DNA of 40,981 nucleotides from CAZQHK01 sp964593455 (GTDB lineage Bacteria; Muiribacteriota; CAYSPT01): positions 1-40,981 of the forward strand of contig CAZQHK010000038.1 in NCBI GenBank assembly GCA_964593455.1. The letters are read 5' to 3'. The notes beneath the pieces were generated by a model. It was given only the letters and a program-made list of their open reading frames with translations, made no database searches and had not been told where the DNA came from. Positions 16,968 through 26,232 of this stretch are shown here, in pieces. Position 1 is the first letter of the stretch. Each line of letters opens with the position of its first letter. Position numbers and translations under genes: made by a program.

Positions 16968-18593
16968 ATGAAGAAACTCCATGTGTTATTCGTCGTTCCT
17001 CCATTGATTTCAATCGAGGAACTGACAAGCGATAACCCGCGACATCAATGTGCAACCAACAGTTCTGTCCCGATAGGGATTTTGTCAATTGCCGCCTACG
17101 TCGGGAAACACGTCGACGTACATTTTTCGGTGCTCGATTTGAACATCGAACTCTCGGACCGTATTGAATCCGGGGGAAAAATAGACTGGAATTCGTGGCT
17201 GATCTCATGCCTGCAAAACGTGGGACAAGACAAAAAGTTCGACCTCGTCGGGATTTCAGCAATATTCAATTCCAATGCCGCATACCTTTCCTCCATTGCG
17301 GAGTCGGCAAAGAACCTGTGGCCCGGAGTGCTGGTTGTCACTGGTGGAGGCGTGCCGACAAATATAGGCTCGTATGTATTCGATCTCGCTCCATCAATCG
17401 ACGCTATCGCGGTCGGTGAAGGAGAAATCTCTTTCCTCGACTTGATTCAGGCCAAAGACAAACTGATTTATCTCGAACAGGCGCCCGGCTGGACAACACG
17501 CAAACGGTTACAGGCAGATGAAATCCCGGTTATGAAACTCATCGATGACCTTGATGAAATTCCGTTTTTGAGGTACGACCTGATTGAGTTCGGCCGTTAC
17601 CAGAAATCCAACCGGTATCACGGTGAAAAGAAAAAAGAAGAGATCACCGCATCGATCATGACTTCACGAGGATGTCCTTATCGATGCAATTTCTGTTCTT
17701 CTCACACAGTGCATGGCCGGAGAGTACGCTATCACAGTCCGAGTCGTATCCTCGAAGACATTCGCCGGTTGAAGGAAACGTATGGAGTCAGCATCATTCT
17801 TATCGAAGATGATCTCTTTCTCAGCCGGAAGCAGAACGCCCTTCAGATACTGGATGGCTTGGCCCGGGAAGGGTTGGTAATAGAGTTCCCGAACGGGCTC
17901 ACAATTAAGCATCTGAGCGACGAGATGATCGAAGCGATGAAAAAAGCCGGACTTAAAATGGCTACCCTGGCGGTGGAATCCGGAAGCTAACGAGTGCTTA
18001 ATGAAATAATTCACAAGCCATACCGAAACCTGTCAATGGTTGAGAATGTCGTTGCACGCTTGAGGAGAAAGGACATGTACATACGGGCCTTCTTCATCAT
18101 CGGATTCCCAGGAGAGAGTAAGGATGAGATATTTGAAAGCGTCCGGTTCATGAAGGAGGCAGGTTTTAACTGGGTCGCCATCATGATCGCTACTCCGATT
18201 GCCGGAAGTGAACTCTTTAAAATATGCCGGGAAGACAATCTTCTCTTATCGGACAAAATGGAGGATTTTCACTACGGTAAGTGCACTATCAAGCTATCAC
18301 ATTCATCTCCCGAAGAAATAGAGGAATTGAGATACTTAATTAATCTTGAAGTCAATTTCGTTGAGAATTACGACCTCAAAAATGGACGGGAGGATCTTGC
18401 CCTGGTCGGGTTTGAAGATGTCATCAAACGAGTTGCAGACCATGCCTTTGCCCACTATTTTTCGTCAATGTGCTACCGGAAACTGAAAGACCTTGATCGA
18501 GAAAGAAAATCAATGGATCGTTACTTCGAGATCATAAAGGATTCTCCCTATTGGGCCGGCTATGCTCGTCATTTCGGCCTACCGCTATCCTGA
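16968..18593 (+). pseudogene. B12-type radical SAM gene split by one in-frame TAA
   Basis: One continuous frame of 541 sense-length codons is interrupted only by TAA at 17988-17990 (codon 341). The first part (340 codons) has the cobalamin-like domain (GVPTNIGSYVFD, AIAVGEGEISF) and the cluster C236-x3-C240-x2-C243. The stop falls within the conserved VESGS-x-RVL motif, where the intact paralogue at 19900 reads IESGSQWVL. A single base change from CAA or GAA would explain it. The downstream part (GTG at 17994) keeps the rest of the barrel and a C-terminal helical region similar to the paralogue, whose total length (543) is almost the same. The first ORF has a fine start (SD GGAGG, ATG 16968). 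It could be a fresh nonsense mutation, a sequencing error or two separate polypeptides. Confidence 0.8.
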
Positions 18594-18640
18594 TCATGGT
18601 CACTTGAAAGTTTCATTGCAACAGCGTATGGTAGAGAAGT

Positions 18641-18699
18641 AACCGGGTGAACCAGTCTCAACATCCTTTAAATGGTGCATCAAAACCCGGTTGTTGAGA
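18641..18699 (+). promoter_or_regulatory. Interleaved inverted repeats in the neuC leader
   Basis: AACCGGGT (18641-18648) pairs perfectly with ACCCGGTT (18685-18692), and TCTCAAC (18656-18662) pairs perfectly with GTTGAGA (18693-18699). The four arms alternate, so the RNA can form either a pseudoknot or two competing hairpins. The last arm overlaps the start of the neuC SD (GAGAGGA, TTG at 18710), so its pairing could limit ribosome access. No ligand or known RNA family is recognised. Confidence 0.45.
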
Positions 18700-18709
18700 G
18701 GACAGACAA

Positions 18710-19903
18710 TTGACACGGCACATTGGGGTGGTGACCGGCTCCCGGGCGGAGTACGATCTTCTATACTGGCTTTTAAAACAACTGGACGAGGACGACCGTT
18801 TTCGGCTTTCGCTCATCGTCACCGGATCTCACCCGTCTCCCGAGTTCGGTTCTACGGCTAACCGTGTTTACCAGGATCGATGGACGGCGGTCGAAACGGT
18901 TGAAATGCTTCTGTCGTCCGGCTCCGGTGTGGGGATAGGGAAATCTATCGGGCTCGGTATAATAGGAATGACCGACTGCCTGTCACGAATTACCCCGGAC
19001 ATCCTGGTCGTCCTGGGAGACCGCTATGAAATTCTGGCTTCGGTTCAGGCCGCAATGGTGAACTCGATTCCCGTGGCCCATATCTCGGGCGGAGACGTTA
19101 CCGAAGGAGTGGCGGACGAACTGATACGGCATGCGGTAACCAAGATGAGCCACCTTCATTTCGCCGCTCTCCCCGAACACGGCCGCCGCCTGCGGCAGAT
19201 GGGAGAAGAACCCTGGCGTGTCCACACCGTGGGTGAACTCAATCTCGACGCCATCAGGAACTTAAAACCATTGTCCCGCCGGCAACTGGAAAAGGATCTC
19301 GGCGTCCCGGTCAACCGGCAGACACTGGTAGTGACTTACCATCCCGAGACCGCCGATTTGGAATCGACGAAAAACCAGATTGATACCCTACTCGGTGGGC
19401 TTAACCGATACCCTGGCCCAATCATCTTCACGTACCCCAACGCCGATGCCGGCAATCACGTTATCAAACGGCAAATCAAACAGTTCTGCCGGCACCGGGA
19501 AGAAACCGGTATTTTCTCGTGCCTCGGACAAAAAAAATACCTGAGTCTACTTACATACGCGGGCGCCATGGTTGGTAACTCATCAAGCGGGATCGTGGAA
19601 GCTCCCAGTTTCGGACTTCCTTTCCTGCACGTGGGCCAAAGGCAGTTGAGCCGCGTGAGCGGCGGCAACACTATCTGCGCACCGTTCGATAAGAAGATCA
19701 TCGCACGGGAGTTGAAACGAGCCTGTTCCACTTCTTTCAGGAAGAACTGCGCTGGAATCGTCAACCCTTACGGGGACGGCCGGGCCGCGGAAAAGATAAC
19801 ACAGGTGCTTAAATCGGTACCGCTTGGAGAAAAACTGTTTACCAAGAAATTCGTCGATCTTTCCTGGCCTGACAAAATTCCTGGAAAGGATGAAAACCGG
19901 TGA
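18710..19903 (+). CDS. neuC: UDP-N-acetylglucosamine 2-epimerase, hydrolysing (NeuC/LegG family)
   Basis: This 397-residue enzyme belongs to the family that converts UDP-GlcNAc (NeuC), or UDP-diNAc-bacillosamine (LegG), to the free manno-sugar plus UDP, the precursor for NeuB. Motifs are VVTGSRAEYDLL near the N-terminus, VLGDRYEILA, AHISGGDVTEG and the UDP-binding VGNSSSGIVEAPSFG. Length is normal for the family. The start is TTG at 18710 with GAGAGGA upstream, and the leader can fold into a structure covering this SD. It overlaps the next radical SAM gene by four bases (GTGA). Sequence motifs alone do not tell NeuC from LegG. Confidence 0.88.
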   Translation: MTRHIGVVTGSRAEYDLLYWLLKQLDEDDRFRLSLIVTGSHPSPEFGSTANRVYQDRWTAVETVEMLLSSGSGVGIGKSIGLGIIGMTDCLSRITPDILVVLGDRYEILASVQAAMVNSIPVAHISGGDVTEGVADELIRHAVTKMSHLHFAALPEHGRRLRQMGEEPWRVHTVGELNLDAIRNLKPLSRRQLEKDLGVPVNRQTLVVTYHPETADLESTKNQIDTLLGGLNRYPGPIIFTYPNADAGNHVIKRQIKQFCRHREETGIFSCLGQKKYLSLLTYAGAMVGNSSSGIVEAPSFGLPFLHVGQRQLSRVSGGNTICAPFDKKIIARELKRACSTSFRKNCAGIVNPYGDGRAAEKITQVLKSVPLGEKLFTKKFVDLSWPDKIPGKDENR

Positions 19904-21531
19904 CCCCCCGGAAGGTTCAGCTCGTTTTTCCACCGGTTACCCGGCCCTGCGATTTCTCATCGGACCGGGTCAGGGTCAGCCCGTTTTTTCCACTTGGTCT
20001 CGCCTACCTGGCGGCGGCCCTTATCGAGGATAACGTGGCCGACGTAGCAGTTCTTGATGCCCTGATCGAGGGAGACGTAAACGATCCTCAGGAAGAACAT
20101 GGCCTGATCAGATTCGGTCTTTCAGACAGCGAAATTGAGAGACGGTTAGTTAAAGAAAACCCTGATGTAGTAGGAGTAAGCTGCCTGTTTGCCGCCCAGG
20201 AAACAGATGCCGTAAATATCTGCCGTATCGCCAAAAAAAGCAACCCGGAAATCGTCACGGTCCTGGGAGGCGTCCATCCCGGCACGAGACCGCAAAAACT
20301 CCTCGAGGAACATCCCGAGGTCGATTACATCGTGCTCGGTGAAGGCGAACAGACCTTCAGAGAACTTATCACAAATCTCGATAATCCGGGCGTGGTCCAG
20401 GGAGTTGCTTTCCTGGAGGACGGACAGTACCGGGCAACGGTCCGGAAACAGTTCCTGGAAAACCTCGATTCTCTTCCCTTCCCGGCCCGGCACCTCTTTC
20501 CTATGAGAAAATACCTGGATTTGGCGACCCCCCACAGCGGATTCAAGAACCTGCCATTTACCCAGATGATTACTTCCCGCGGCTGCTCGGCCAGGTGCAC
20601 GTTCTGCGCCCTGGGCAACCACTGGGGAAACCGGCAGCGTAAACGATCAGCCGGTAACGTGCTCGACGAAATATCGCACCTGGTCGAGACCTATGGAATC
20701 AAGGAGATCCATTTTGAAGACGACAACCTGACCGCCGACCGGCAGCGGGCGGTTCAGCTTTTTGCGGGACTCACGAACCGTTTCCCCGGACTGACCTGGA
20801 CGGTCCCCACCGGGATGGCAGTTTTCTCTCTGGACGAAGAACTGTTGGAAATAATGAGAGACTCAGGCTGCTACTCGGTCTCTCTGGCCATCGAAAGCGG
20901 CAGCCAGTGGGTACTTAGCAAGCTCATGAGGAAACCGGTTAAATTAGAACGGGTACCGGGACTGGTGAGTAAACTGCGGGAACTGGGAATGGAATCACGG
21001 GGATTTTTCATTCTGGGTTATCCCGGGGAAACCATTAAGACCATGCGCAAGACCATTGATTACGCCAGGTCGCTCGAGCTCGATTGGGCGCATTTCTTTG
21101 TCGCCGCCCCACTTCCCGGAACGGAAATGTTCCGGGAATGCATCGAAAAAGGGTATATGACCGAAGAAGATTTCGATCCGGTAAGAAGTTTTCACCGGGC
21201 AGTGATAAGCACGCCCGAATTTTCACCCGGGGACGTGGAAACGCTGCGTGAGGATGCCATCATCGACGTCAATTTCAAACACAATACCAATCTGCTCAAA
21301 TACGATCCTACCCGGGCCATCGAAAGCTTTTTGATGGTTATCAAACATTATCCACACTTCGATTTTGCCAACTTCTACCTGGGCGAAGCTTACCTGAAGA
21401 TAGGAAATATTCAAAAAGCGCTGCGATACTGGCAAATTACCCTGGACCTTAATCCGGATCACCGGGAAGCCCGTGAACGACTGAAAAAGCATGGGACGAC
21501 CATGGTGGGAAGGCAGGAGGAAAAGTCATGA
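19900..21531 (+). CDS. B12-type radical SAM protein with C-terminal TPR-like region
   Basis: This 543-residue protein has a cobalamin-binding-like domain at residues about 1-160 (VLGGVHPGTRPQ, YIVLGEGEQTF) and a radical SAM core with C229-x3-C233-x2-C236 (TSRGCSARCTFC). The core continues through IESGSQWVL and FFILGYPGET. A TPR-like C-terminus follows (about 465-535, ANFYLGEAYLKIGNIQKALRYW). Relatives modify lipids, peptides or sugars, often by C-methylation; the substrate is unknown. Start and stop overlap neuC (GTGA) and neuB (ATGA), so this gene is translationally locked between the two sugar genes, good evidence that it acts on the nonulosonic-acid product or its glycan. It is an intact paralogue of the broken gene at 16968. 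Confidence 0.87.
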   Translation: MTPRKVQLVFPPVTRPCDFSSDRVRVSPFFPLGLAYLAAALIEDNVADVAVLDALIEGDVNDPQEEHGLIRFGLSDSEIERRLVKENPDVVGVSCLFAAQETDAVNICRIAKKSNPEIVTVLGGVHPGTRPQKLLEEHPEVDYIVLGEGEQTFRELITNLDNPGVVQGVAFLEDGQYRATVRKQFLENLDSLPFPARHLFPMRKYLDLATPHSGFKNLPFTQMITSRGCSARCTFCALGNHWGNRQRKRSAGNVLDEISHLVETYGIKEIHFEDDNLTADRQRAVQLFAGLTNRFPGLTWTVPTGMAVFSLDEELLEIMRDSGCYSVSLAIESGSQWVLSKLMRKPVKLERVPGLVSKLRELGMESRGFFILGYPGETIKTMRKTIDYARSLELDWAHFFVAAPLPGTEMFRECIEKGYMTEEDFDPVRSFHRAVISTPEFSPGDVETLREDAIIDVNFKHNTNLLKYDPTRAIESFLMVIKHYPHFDFANFYLGEAYLKIGNIQKALRYWQITLDLNPDHREARERLKKHGTTMVGRQEEKS

Positions 21532-22574
21532 GCCTGGATAATTGTGGCCGCTCAACGTTTATTATCGCCGAGGCCGGGGTCAACCACAACGGCCGGATCG
21601 AGTTGGCGAGGAAACTGATCGATGCCGCCGCCGATGCGGGCGCCGACGCCGTGAAGTTCCAGACCTGGGTCACCGAAGAAGTAGTGGTACCCGGTGCGCC
21701 GCTGGCCCCCTACCAGGCTGCCGGGAATGATACCGCCGACCAGTTTTCCCTGCTGAAAAAACTCGAACTTTCAAAGACGGCTTTCAACGAATTGAAGACC
21801 TATTCAGAAACCAGGGGACTGGAGTTTCTGTCCACTCCGGACGAGGAAAAAAGCGCAGATTTCCTTGATTCCATCGGTGTCAGTGCTTTCAAAATCGGAT
21901 CGGGGGAATTGACCAATCTGCCGCTCCTGAGACATGTGGCCGCCAAGGGAAAAACCATAGTACTCTCTACCGGGATGGGGACTCTGCTGGAGGTGGAGGA
22001 AGCCGTCCGGGCCATCGAAGATGCGTATCCGGAGACGGGCGATCAACCGCCGCTCATCCTGCTGCACGCAGTCACCGCCTACCCCGCCCCGGCTGAAGAG
22101 TACAACCTGCGGGCTCTGGTAACACTCAGGGAAAATTTCGGTTACCCGGTGGGTCTCTCGGACCACACTCAGGGTTACGAAATAGCGCTGGCAGCCGTCG
22201 CCCTCGAAGCCGGCGTTATCGAGAAGCACCTGACCCTGGACCAGACGATGAACGGCCCCGATCACGCGGCCTCGATAAACCCGGCCGGGTTTAAAGAACT
22301 GGTAGAAAAAGTGCGCCTGGTGGAAAAAGCGCTCGGCGACGGCGTGAAAAGACCCGCGGCCTGCGAGATGGAAAATCTTATCATCGTCAGGAAAAGCCTG
22401 GTCGCCCGGGTGGCGATCCCCGCGGGAACCGTTATCCGGGAAGAAATGCTATCCGCTCTCAGGCCGGGTACGGGAATCTCTCCGTCCCGCCGTAAAACCG
22501 TGATCGGAAAACGCGCCCGGCAGAACATACCCGCCGGCACTCAGCTCACCTCAAGTCATTTAGCTGAAGGTTAA
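21528..22574 (+). CDS. neuB: N-acetylneuraminate/legionaminate synthase (NeuB family)
   Basis: This 348-residue enzyme should condense phosphoenolpyruvate with ManNAc or its 2,4-diacetamido analogue to a nine-carbon acid. The catalytic barrel begins FIIAEAGVNHNGRIELA, and KFQTW, KIGSGEL, LSTGM and GLSDHT are all recognisable. The last ~60 residues form the SAF/antifreeze-like domain (RVAIPAGTVIREEML, GKRARQNIPAGTQL). The ATG at 21528 overlaps the previous TGA. The TAA shares a TTAA with the convergent fabG-like gene. No CMP-sugar synthetase (NeuA) is present in the window, so activation must be encoded elsewhere. Confidence 0.92.
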   Translation: MSLDNCGRSTFIIAEAGVNHNGRIELARKLIDAAADAGADAVKFQTWVTEEVVVPGAPLAPYQAAGNDTADQFSLLKKLELSKTAFNELKTYSETRGLEFLSTPDEEKSADFLDSIGVSAFKIGSGELTNLPLLRHVAAKGKTIVLSTGMGTLLEVEEAVRAIEDAYPETGDQPPLILLHAVTAYPAPAEEYNLRALVTLRENFGYPVGLSDHTQGYEIALAAVALEAGVIEKHLTLDQTMNGPDHAASINPAGFKELVEKVRLVEKALGDGVKRPAACEMENLIIVRKSLVARVAIPAGTVIREEMLSALRPGTGISPSRRKTVIGKRARQNIPAGTQLTSSHLAEG

Positions 22575-23311
22575 AGTCCTCCGTTGACGTCCCAGACCGA
22601 ACCGGTGACATAAGAAGCCTCATCTGAAGCCAGGAAGAGCACTACCGGGGACACTTCGGATGTTTTACCGAACCGCTTGAGCGGAACCATCTTCTTGTAC
22701 TCTTTCAGTTGTTCTTCCGGCAGGTCTTTGATGAGATCGGTCTCGACAAATCCGGGAGAAACACAGTTCACGGTGATCTTCCGTTTGGCTACTTCCTTCG
22801 AGAGGCTCCGGGTCAAACCCACCACACCGGCCTTGGTGGCGGCGTAGTTGGCCTGCCCCTGGAACCCGAACTCACGCTGCGGGGAGGTGACGGTTATGAT
22901 ACGGCCCCGGCGCTGCCGCATCATGTTCTGGACGGCGAACTTGCACATGGCGTAAACCCCGGTCAGGTTCACGTCCAGAACCCGCCGCCAGTCCTCTTCA
23001 GCCATCATGGCTAAAACCGAGTCACGCCTGATACCGGCATTGTTCACCAGAATATCAAGCGTTTCCCCCTTATCTTCCAGGTCCCCAAAAAACTTTTCTA
23101 CGGCGGCATAGTCCGACACATCGCATTGCACCGTCTGAAGCCGGCCGGTACTGTCCTCGGCTGTAAACGTTTCGGCCGCCGCGGCGTCCGATCCATAGGT
23201 GACCACGACCCGGCCGCCGGCGGCCAGGAAAGCCTCCGCGGTAGCCCGGCCGATACCTTTGGTTCCGCCGGTAACAACAATCAATTTTTCTGAAAAATCA
23301 AACGTGACCAT
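22571..23311 (-). CDS. fabG: 3-oxoacyl-ACP reductase-like SDR (FabG family)
   Basis: This 246-residue classical short-chain dehydrogenase has TGGTKGIG (14-21), NNAG (90-93), and catalytic Asn115, Ser143, Tyr156 and Lys160 (NYAATKAG). Its length and motifs fit NADPH-dependent 3-oxoacyl-ACP reduction, although sugar or sterol SDRs look similar. The ATG at 23311 has SD AAGGAG. It follows the two CrtI-like genes with a 13-bp gap, so it belongs to their operon rather than to the neu genes, which converge on it. Confidence 0.8.
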   Translation of the reverse strand: MVTFDFSEKLIVVTGGTKGIGRATAEAFLAAGGRVVVTYGSDAAAAETFTAEDSTGRLQTVQCDVSDYAAVEKFFGDLEDKGETLDILVNNAGIRRDSVLAMMAEEDWRRVLDVNLTGVYAMCKFAVQNMMRQRRGRIITVTSPQREFGFQGQANYAATKAGVVGLTRSLSKEVAKRKITVNCVSPGFVETDLIKDLPEEQLKEYKKMVPLKRFGKTSEVSPVVLFLASDEASYVTGSVWDVNGGL

Positions 23312-23324
23312 GGTTTGCTCCTTA

Positions 23325-24734
23325 TCACGACATCAGGTACCCGTCCACGCCGTTGGCGGTGATGACTCCGTAGTTGGCCGCGCCCAGCCAACCCGACATT
23401 ATTATCCCCACCGACCCGGTGTGATACAAGCCGTTAATCTCTTTCTGCAAGTTCATACTGGCCGTCAGTCCTTCGAACTTGGTTCCGAAACTGGCCCCTT
23501 TCTCGTGCAGTGTGTATCGTTTGAACGTTTTCGGGGTGGCCGCTTCTACATAATCAATCTTTTCCCGTACCCCGGGAATGAATTTTTCCAGGCACTCCAG
23601 AGACGTTTTGCACAACTGCTCTTTGGCCGCAGCATATTCGTCATCGGTGAAAGCCGCCCAGTCGTCATAGTTGGCATTGGTGGACGCTACCACGGAGTAG
23701 CGGTTGGTGCCCGGCCGGGTCTTGGGATAATAGATGGAGAAGGTCCGGCTCTTGGTGTCCATGGCCCGGAGTTTTTCGGGAATGAAAGTCGGCTCCTCGG
23801 AGGTAAAAATGAGGTCGCCGACATCGGGGATGGACTCTCCTTCCCTGACTCCCATGTACACCTGGCAGGACGAATTATTGAGCCTGATACCACCGGTTTC
23901 CGTCACGAACTCGTCTCTGAAGTGCTCGGGGCCGACCAATTTATTGATAGTGGTAAGGAGGTTGCCGTTGGAAATAACGCTACGGCAGGGAATCTCGCGG
24001 CCGCCGGCAACAACCGCTTTCACCGTTTTATCTTCCACCACTATTTTTTCGGCCAGGCAGGAAATCCCGATATCAACCCCGCTTCTCAGAAGCTCCTCTT
24101 GCATCTTCTCTATCAAGAGATCGGTACCTCCCTGGAAGGTGTAGACTCCTTTGCTCATGAAGTTGGAGAAGACGATACCGTAGGTGAGAGCGGGTTCGTC
24201 GAGGGTCGAACCGTTGGCATAGGTGATCGGTTCCATAAGCAGGCGGACCACGTCGTTGCGGCCGGGGAAAAACTCCTCTAAAAGCTCCCCCACCGTCTTC
24301 TCTTCACCCTGGAAATAATCCATAGCCCGAAGCGTTTTGAAAAACCGGTCGACCACCGCCGGGTCGAGATTAAAATAGTTTATCAGCTTGTTAGTGAAAT
24401 CAGTCTTGTCAAAGGTGGTAGTAAAAGAGAACTGCGGGTTTTCAAACCGTATTCCCGAGAGCTGAACGATGCTGTCGGCGATCTCTTTCGTCCAATAGCG
24501 TTTGCAGGTCTTTTTCATCCCGACGGGAAACCCGTGAAGCGAGACATCGAAAATGTGTCCTTTCCTGTTGAACCAGGTCGCCAATCCGCCAAGCTTGAAG
24601 TGCTGTTCGAGCAAAAGTACCCGCCGGCCAAACTTCTTAGCCAGCACCTGGGCACCGGTTAACCCTCCCAGTCCGCCGCCGATTACCACCACGTCATAGC
24701 TGTCTTTTATCCCGTCCGGTGAACGGTATAGCAT
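23325..24734 (-). CDS. CrtI-like FAD-dependent oxidoreductase 1
   Basis: This 469-residue flavoprotein of the phytoene desaturase/carotenoid isomerase/retinol saturase superfamily has an N-terminal dinucleotide motif VVVIGGGLGGLTGAQVLA, with EQHFKLGGLATWF just after it. The C-terminal FAD-contact region is GLYHTGSVGIIMSGWLGAANYG. Enzymes of this fold insert, remove or move double bonds in long hydrophobic chains. The ATG at 24734 has AGGAG upstream. It lies between its paralogue and fabG with gaps of 14 and 13 bp. No phytoene synthase or other carotenoid gene is nearby, so an acyl-chain or hydrocarbon substrate is at least as likely as a carotenoid. Confidence 0.82.
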   Translation of the reverse strand: MLYRSPDGIKDSYDVVVIGGGLGGLTGAQVLAKKFGRRVLLLEQHFKLGGLATWFNRKGHIFDVSLHGFPVGMKKTCKRYWTKEIADSIVQLSGIRFENPQFSFTTTFDKTDFTNKLINYFNLDPAVVDRFFKTLRAMDYFQGEEKTVGELLEEFFPGRNDVVRLLMEPITYANGSTLDEPALTYGIVFSNFMSKGVYTFQGGTDLLIEKMQEELLRSGVDIGISCLAEKIVVEDKTVKAVVAGGREIPCRSVISNGNLLTTINKLVGPEHFRDEFVTETGGIRLNNSSCQVYMGVREGESIPDVGDLIFTSEEPTFIPEKLRAMDTKSRTFSIYYPKTRPGTNRYSVVASTNANYDDWAAFTDDEYAAAKEQLCKTSLECLEKFIPGVREKIDYVEAATPKTFKRYTLHEKGASFGTKFEGLTASMNLQKEINGLYHTGSVGIIMSGWLGAANYGVITANGVDGYLMS

Positions 24735-24748
24735 TTAATAATCCACTC

Positions 24749-26131
24749 CTAATCCTGCAAACAGTGAAGATTGGCCATGGAAATGCCGCTCAGCATGGCT
24801 CCCACTATTCCGAGAAATCCCTGGTCTGTCCCACAAACATAGAGGTTTTCAATAGCCGTCCGCCCATCTTTGGACTTATACGGACTACCGTAAACGGCAC
24901 CGTTGATATGCCCGGTGTACTTCTCCACGGTGGTGGGCGTAAACATATCGGTGTAGGTTATGGTATCACGGTCCAGGGGAACGATGTCTATGGCCCGGCG
25001 GATAATCTTTTCCAGCCATTCCTCTTTTTTCTGCCGGTACACATCACGGCTGCAATCTTTCCAGCGGCGATAGCCGGCCATATTCGTGATCCGAAGAATT
25101 GGGTCAGGCCGGTCGTCCTCAACATAACGGAAGTTGTCCGGAGAACAGATCACCCCGCTCGCCAGGCTGACAAACCCTTCCGGGCTCCGGTACGAAAACC
25201 GGTCCATACCGTTAAAAAAAGTGATGGTGGTCTCGTAACCGGTCTCGATAAGCGGTTTATTCAGCAAAAGGATGACCTCAGTAAATCCCATTGAACCAGG
25301 CCCGGCCTCCTCCGCTCCCACTGTTTCTCCGGCCAGATGACCCGTCTCGCATAGGCCGGCGGAAGACAGGACCACGCCGGCTTTAATTTCTTCCCCGTTT
25401 GTCAACCGCACCCCTTCGGCCCGTCCGTTTTTGACCAGTATCTTTTCCACCCCAGAACGGAATCTTACTTCCCCGCCGCAGGCGCGATATTTATCTTCTA
25501 ACACCTTGATAATCGTCATGACCCCGTTGCGGGGACGGCAAAAACCTTCCAAAAAGATGGACCTGAACATGATGGCAAACTGGGAAAAATCCATGTCGTC
25601 TTCCCAGGCACTCCCGTAATACATCAGGGGACACATCAGCATCTCCACCAACAGGGGATCGGATATGAAACCGGCTAGGGTCTTCCGGGCTGACTGGAAA
25701 CCGCCGTCCTGCAGGTTTAAAGCATCGTATTCTTCAATATGTTCCACCAACTTGACGAACGAATCTACCTGGGACTGAAAGGTCTCGGCTATCTCCTGTT
25801 TGAAGAGCGCCAGATCGTTTGAAAAAGAAAGTGAGCAGTCGGGGAAAGCAATTGAAGAATGGTTCTGCTCGACGAGATCGAAATCATCCCATTTCAGTTT
25901 CAGCTGCCGCAAAAGCTTGTTGAGCGGTGCCCGCCGGTTTTTTCGGGAGACATAGTTGGTCATGGCGTGAAGTCCGACATCGAGCACCCGGCCCTGCCGC
26001 CGGTAGTACGAGTTGAGACCGCCCGAGACCGTGTGCTGTTCACATATCAGCACCTTGCGGTCAAAGTAAGCCAAACGTATACCCGCGGCCAAACCCGACA
26101 TGCCAGCACCGATAATGATCACGTCGTACAA
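24749..26131 (-). CDS. CrtI-like FAD-dependent oxidoreductase 2
   Basis: This 460-residue paralogue has N-terminal DVIIIGAGMSGLAAGIRLA, the FAD-binding EQHTVSGGLNSYY and C-terminal NLYVCGTDQGFLGIVGAMLSG. It differs throughout from the downstream copy, so the two are long-diverged and probably do different steps or form a heteromer. The start is TTG at 26131, with the purine-rich SD AAAGGAGGGGAG upstream. It is the first gene of the crtI-crtI-fabG operon and diverges from the AT-rich mobile A/B insertion. Confidence 0.82.
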   Translation of the reverse strand: MYDVIIIGAGMSGLAAGIRLAYFDRKVLICEQHTVSGGLNSYYRRQGRVLDVGLHAMTNYVSRKNRRAPLNKLLRQLKLKWDDFDLVEQNHSSIAFPDCSLSFSNDLALFKQEIAETFQSQVDSFVKLVEHIEEYDALNLQDGGFQSARKTLAGFISDPLLVEMLMCPLMYYGSAWEDDMDFSQFAIMFRSIFLEGFCRPRNGVMTIIKVLEDKYRACGGEVRFRSGVEKILVKNGRAEGVRLTNGEEIKAGVVLSSAGLCETGHLAGETVGAEEAGPGSMGFTEVILLLNKPLIETGYETTITFFNGMDRFSYRSPEGFVSLASGVICSPDNFRYVEDDRPDPILRITNMAGYRRWKDCSRDVYRQKKEEWLEKIIRRAIDIVPLDRDTITYTDMFTPTTVEKYTGHINGAVYGSPYKSKDGRTAIENLYVCGTDQGFLGIVGAMLSGISMANLHCLQD

Positions 26132-26232
26132 TTAACCCGTCTCCCCTCCTTTAATTATTACAGGCTATCAGAATATAGAAATGTAAAGGATATTTCAACA
26201 CTTAAAGGCTTCTCCAGCACTGAGCACTTTAC

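Noticed and set aside
17988..17990. TAA as a recoded sense codon
   Set aside because: TAA is used as the normal stop by several other genes here, and TAA is not the selenocysteine or pyrrolysine codon.
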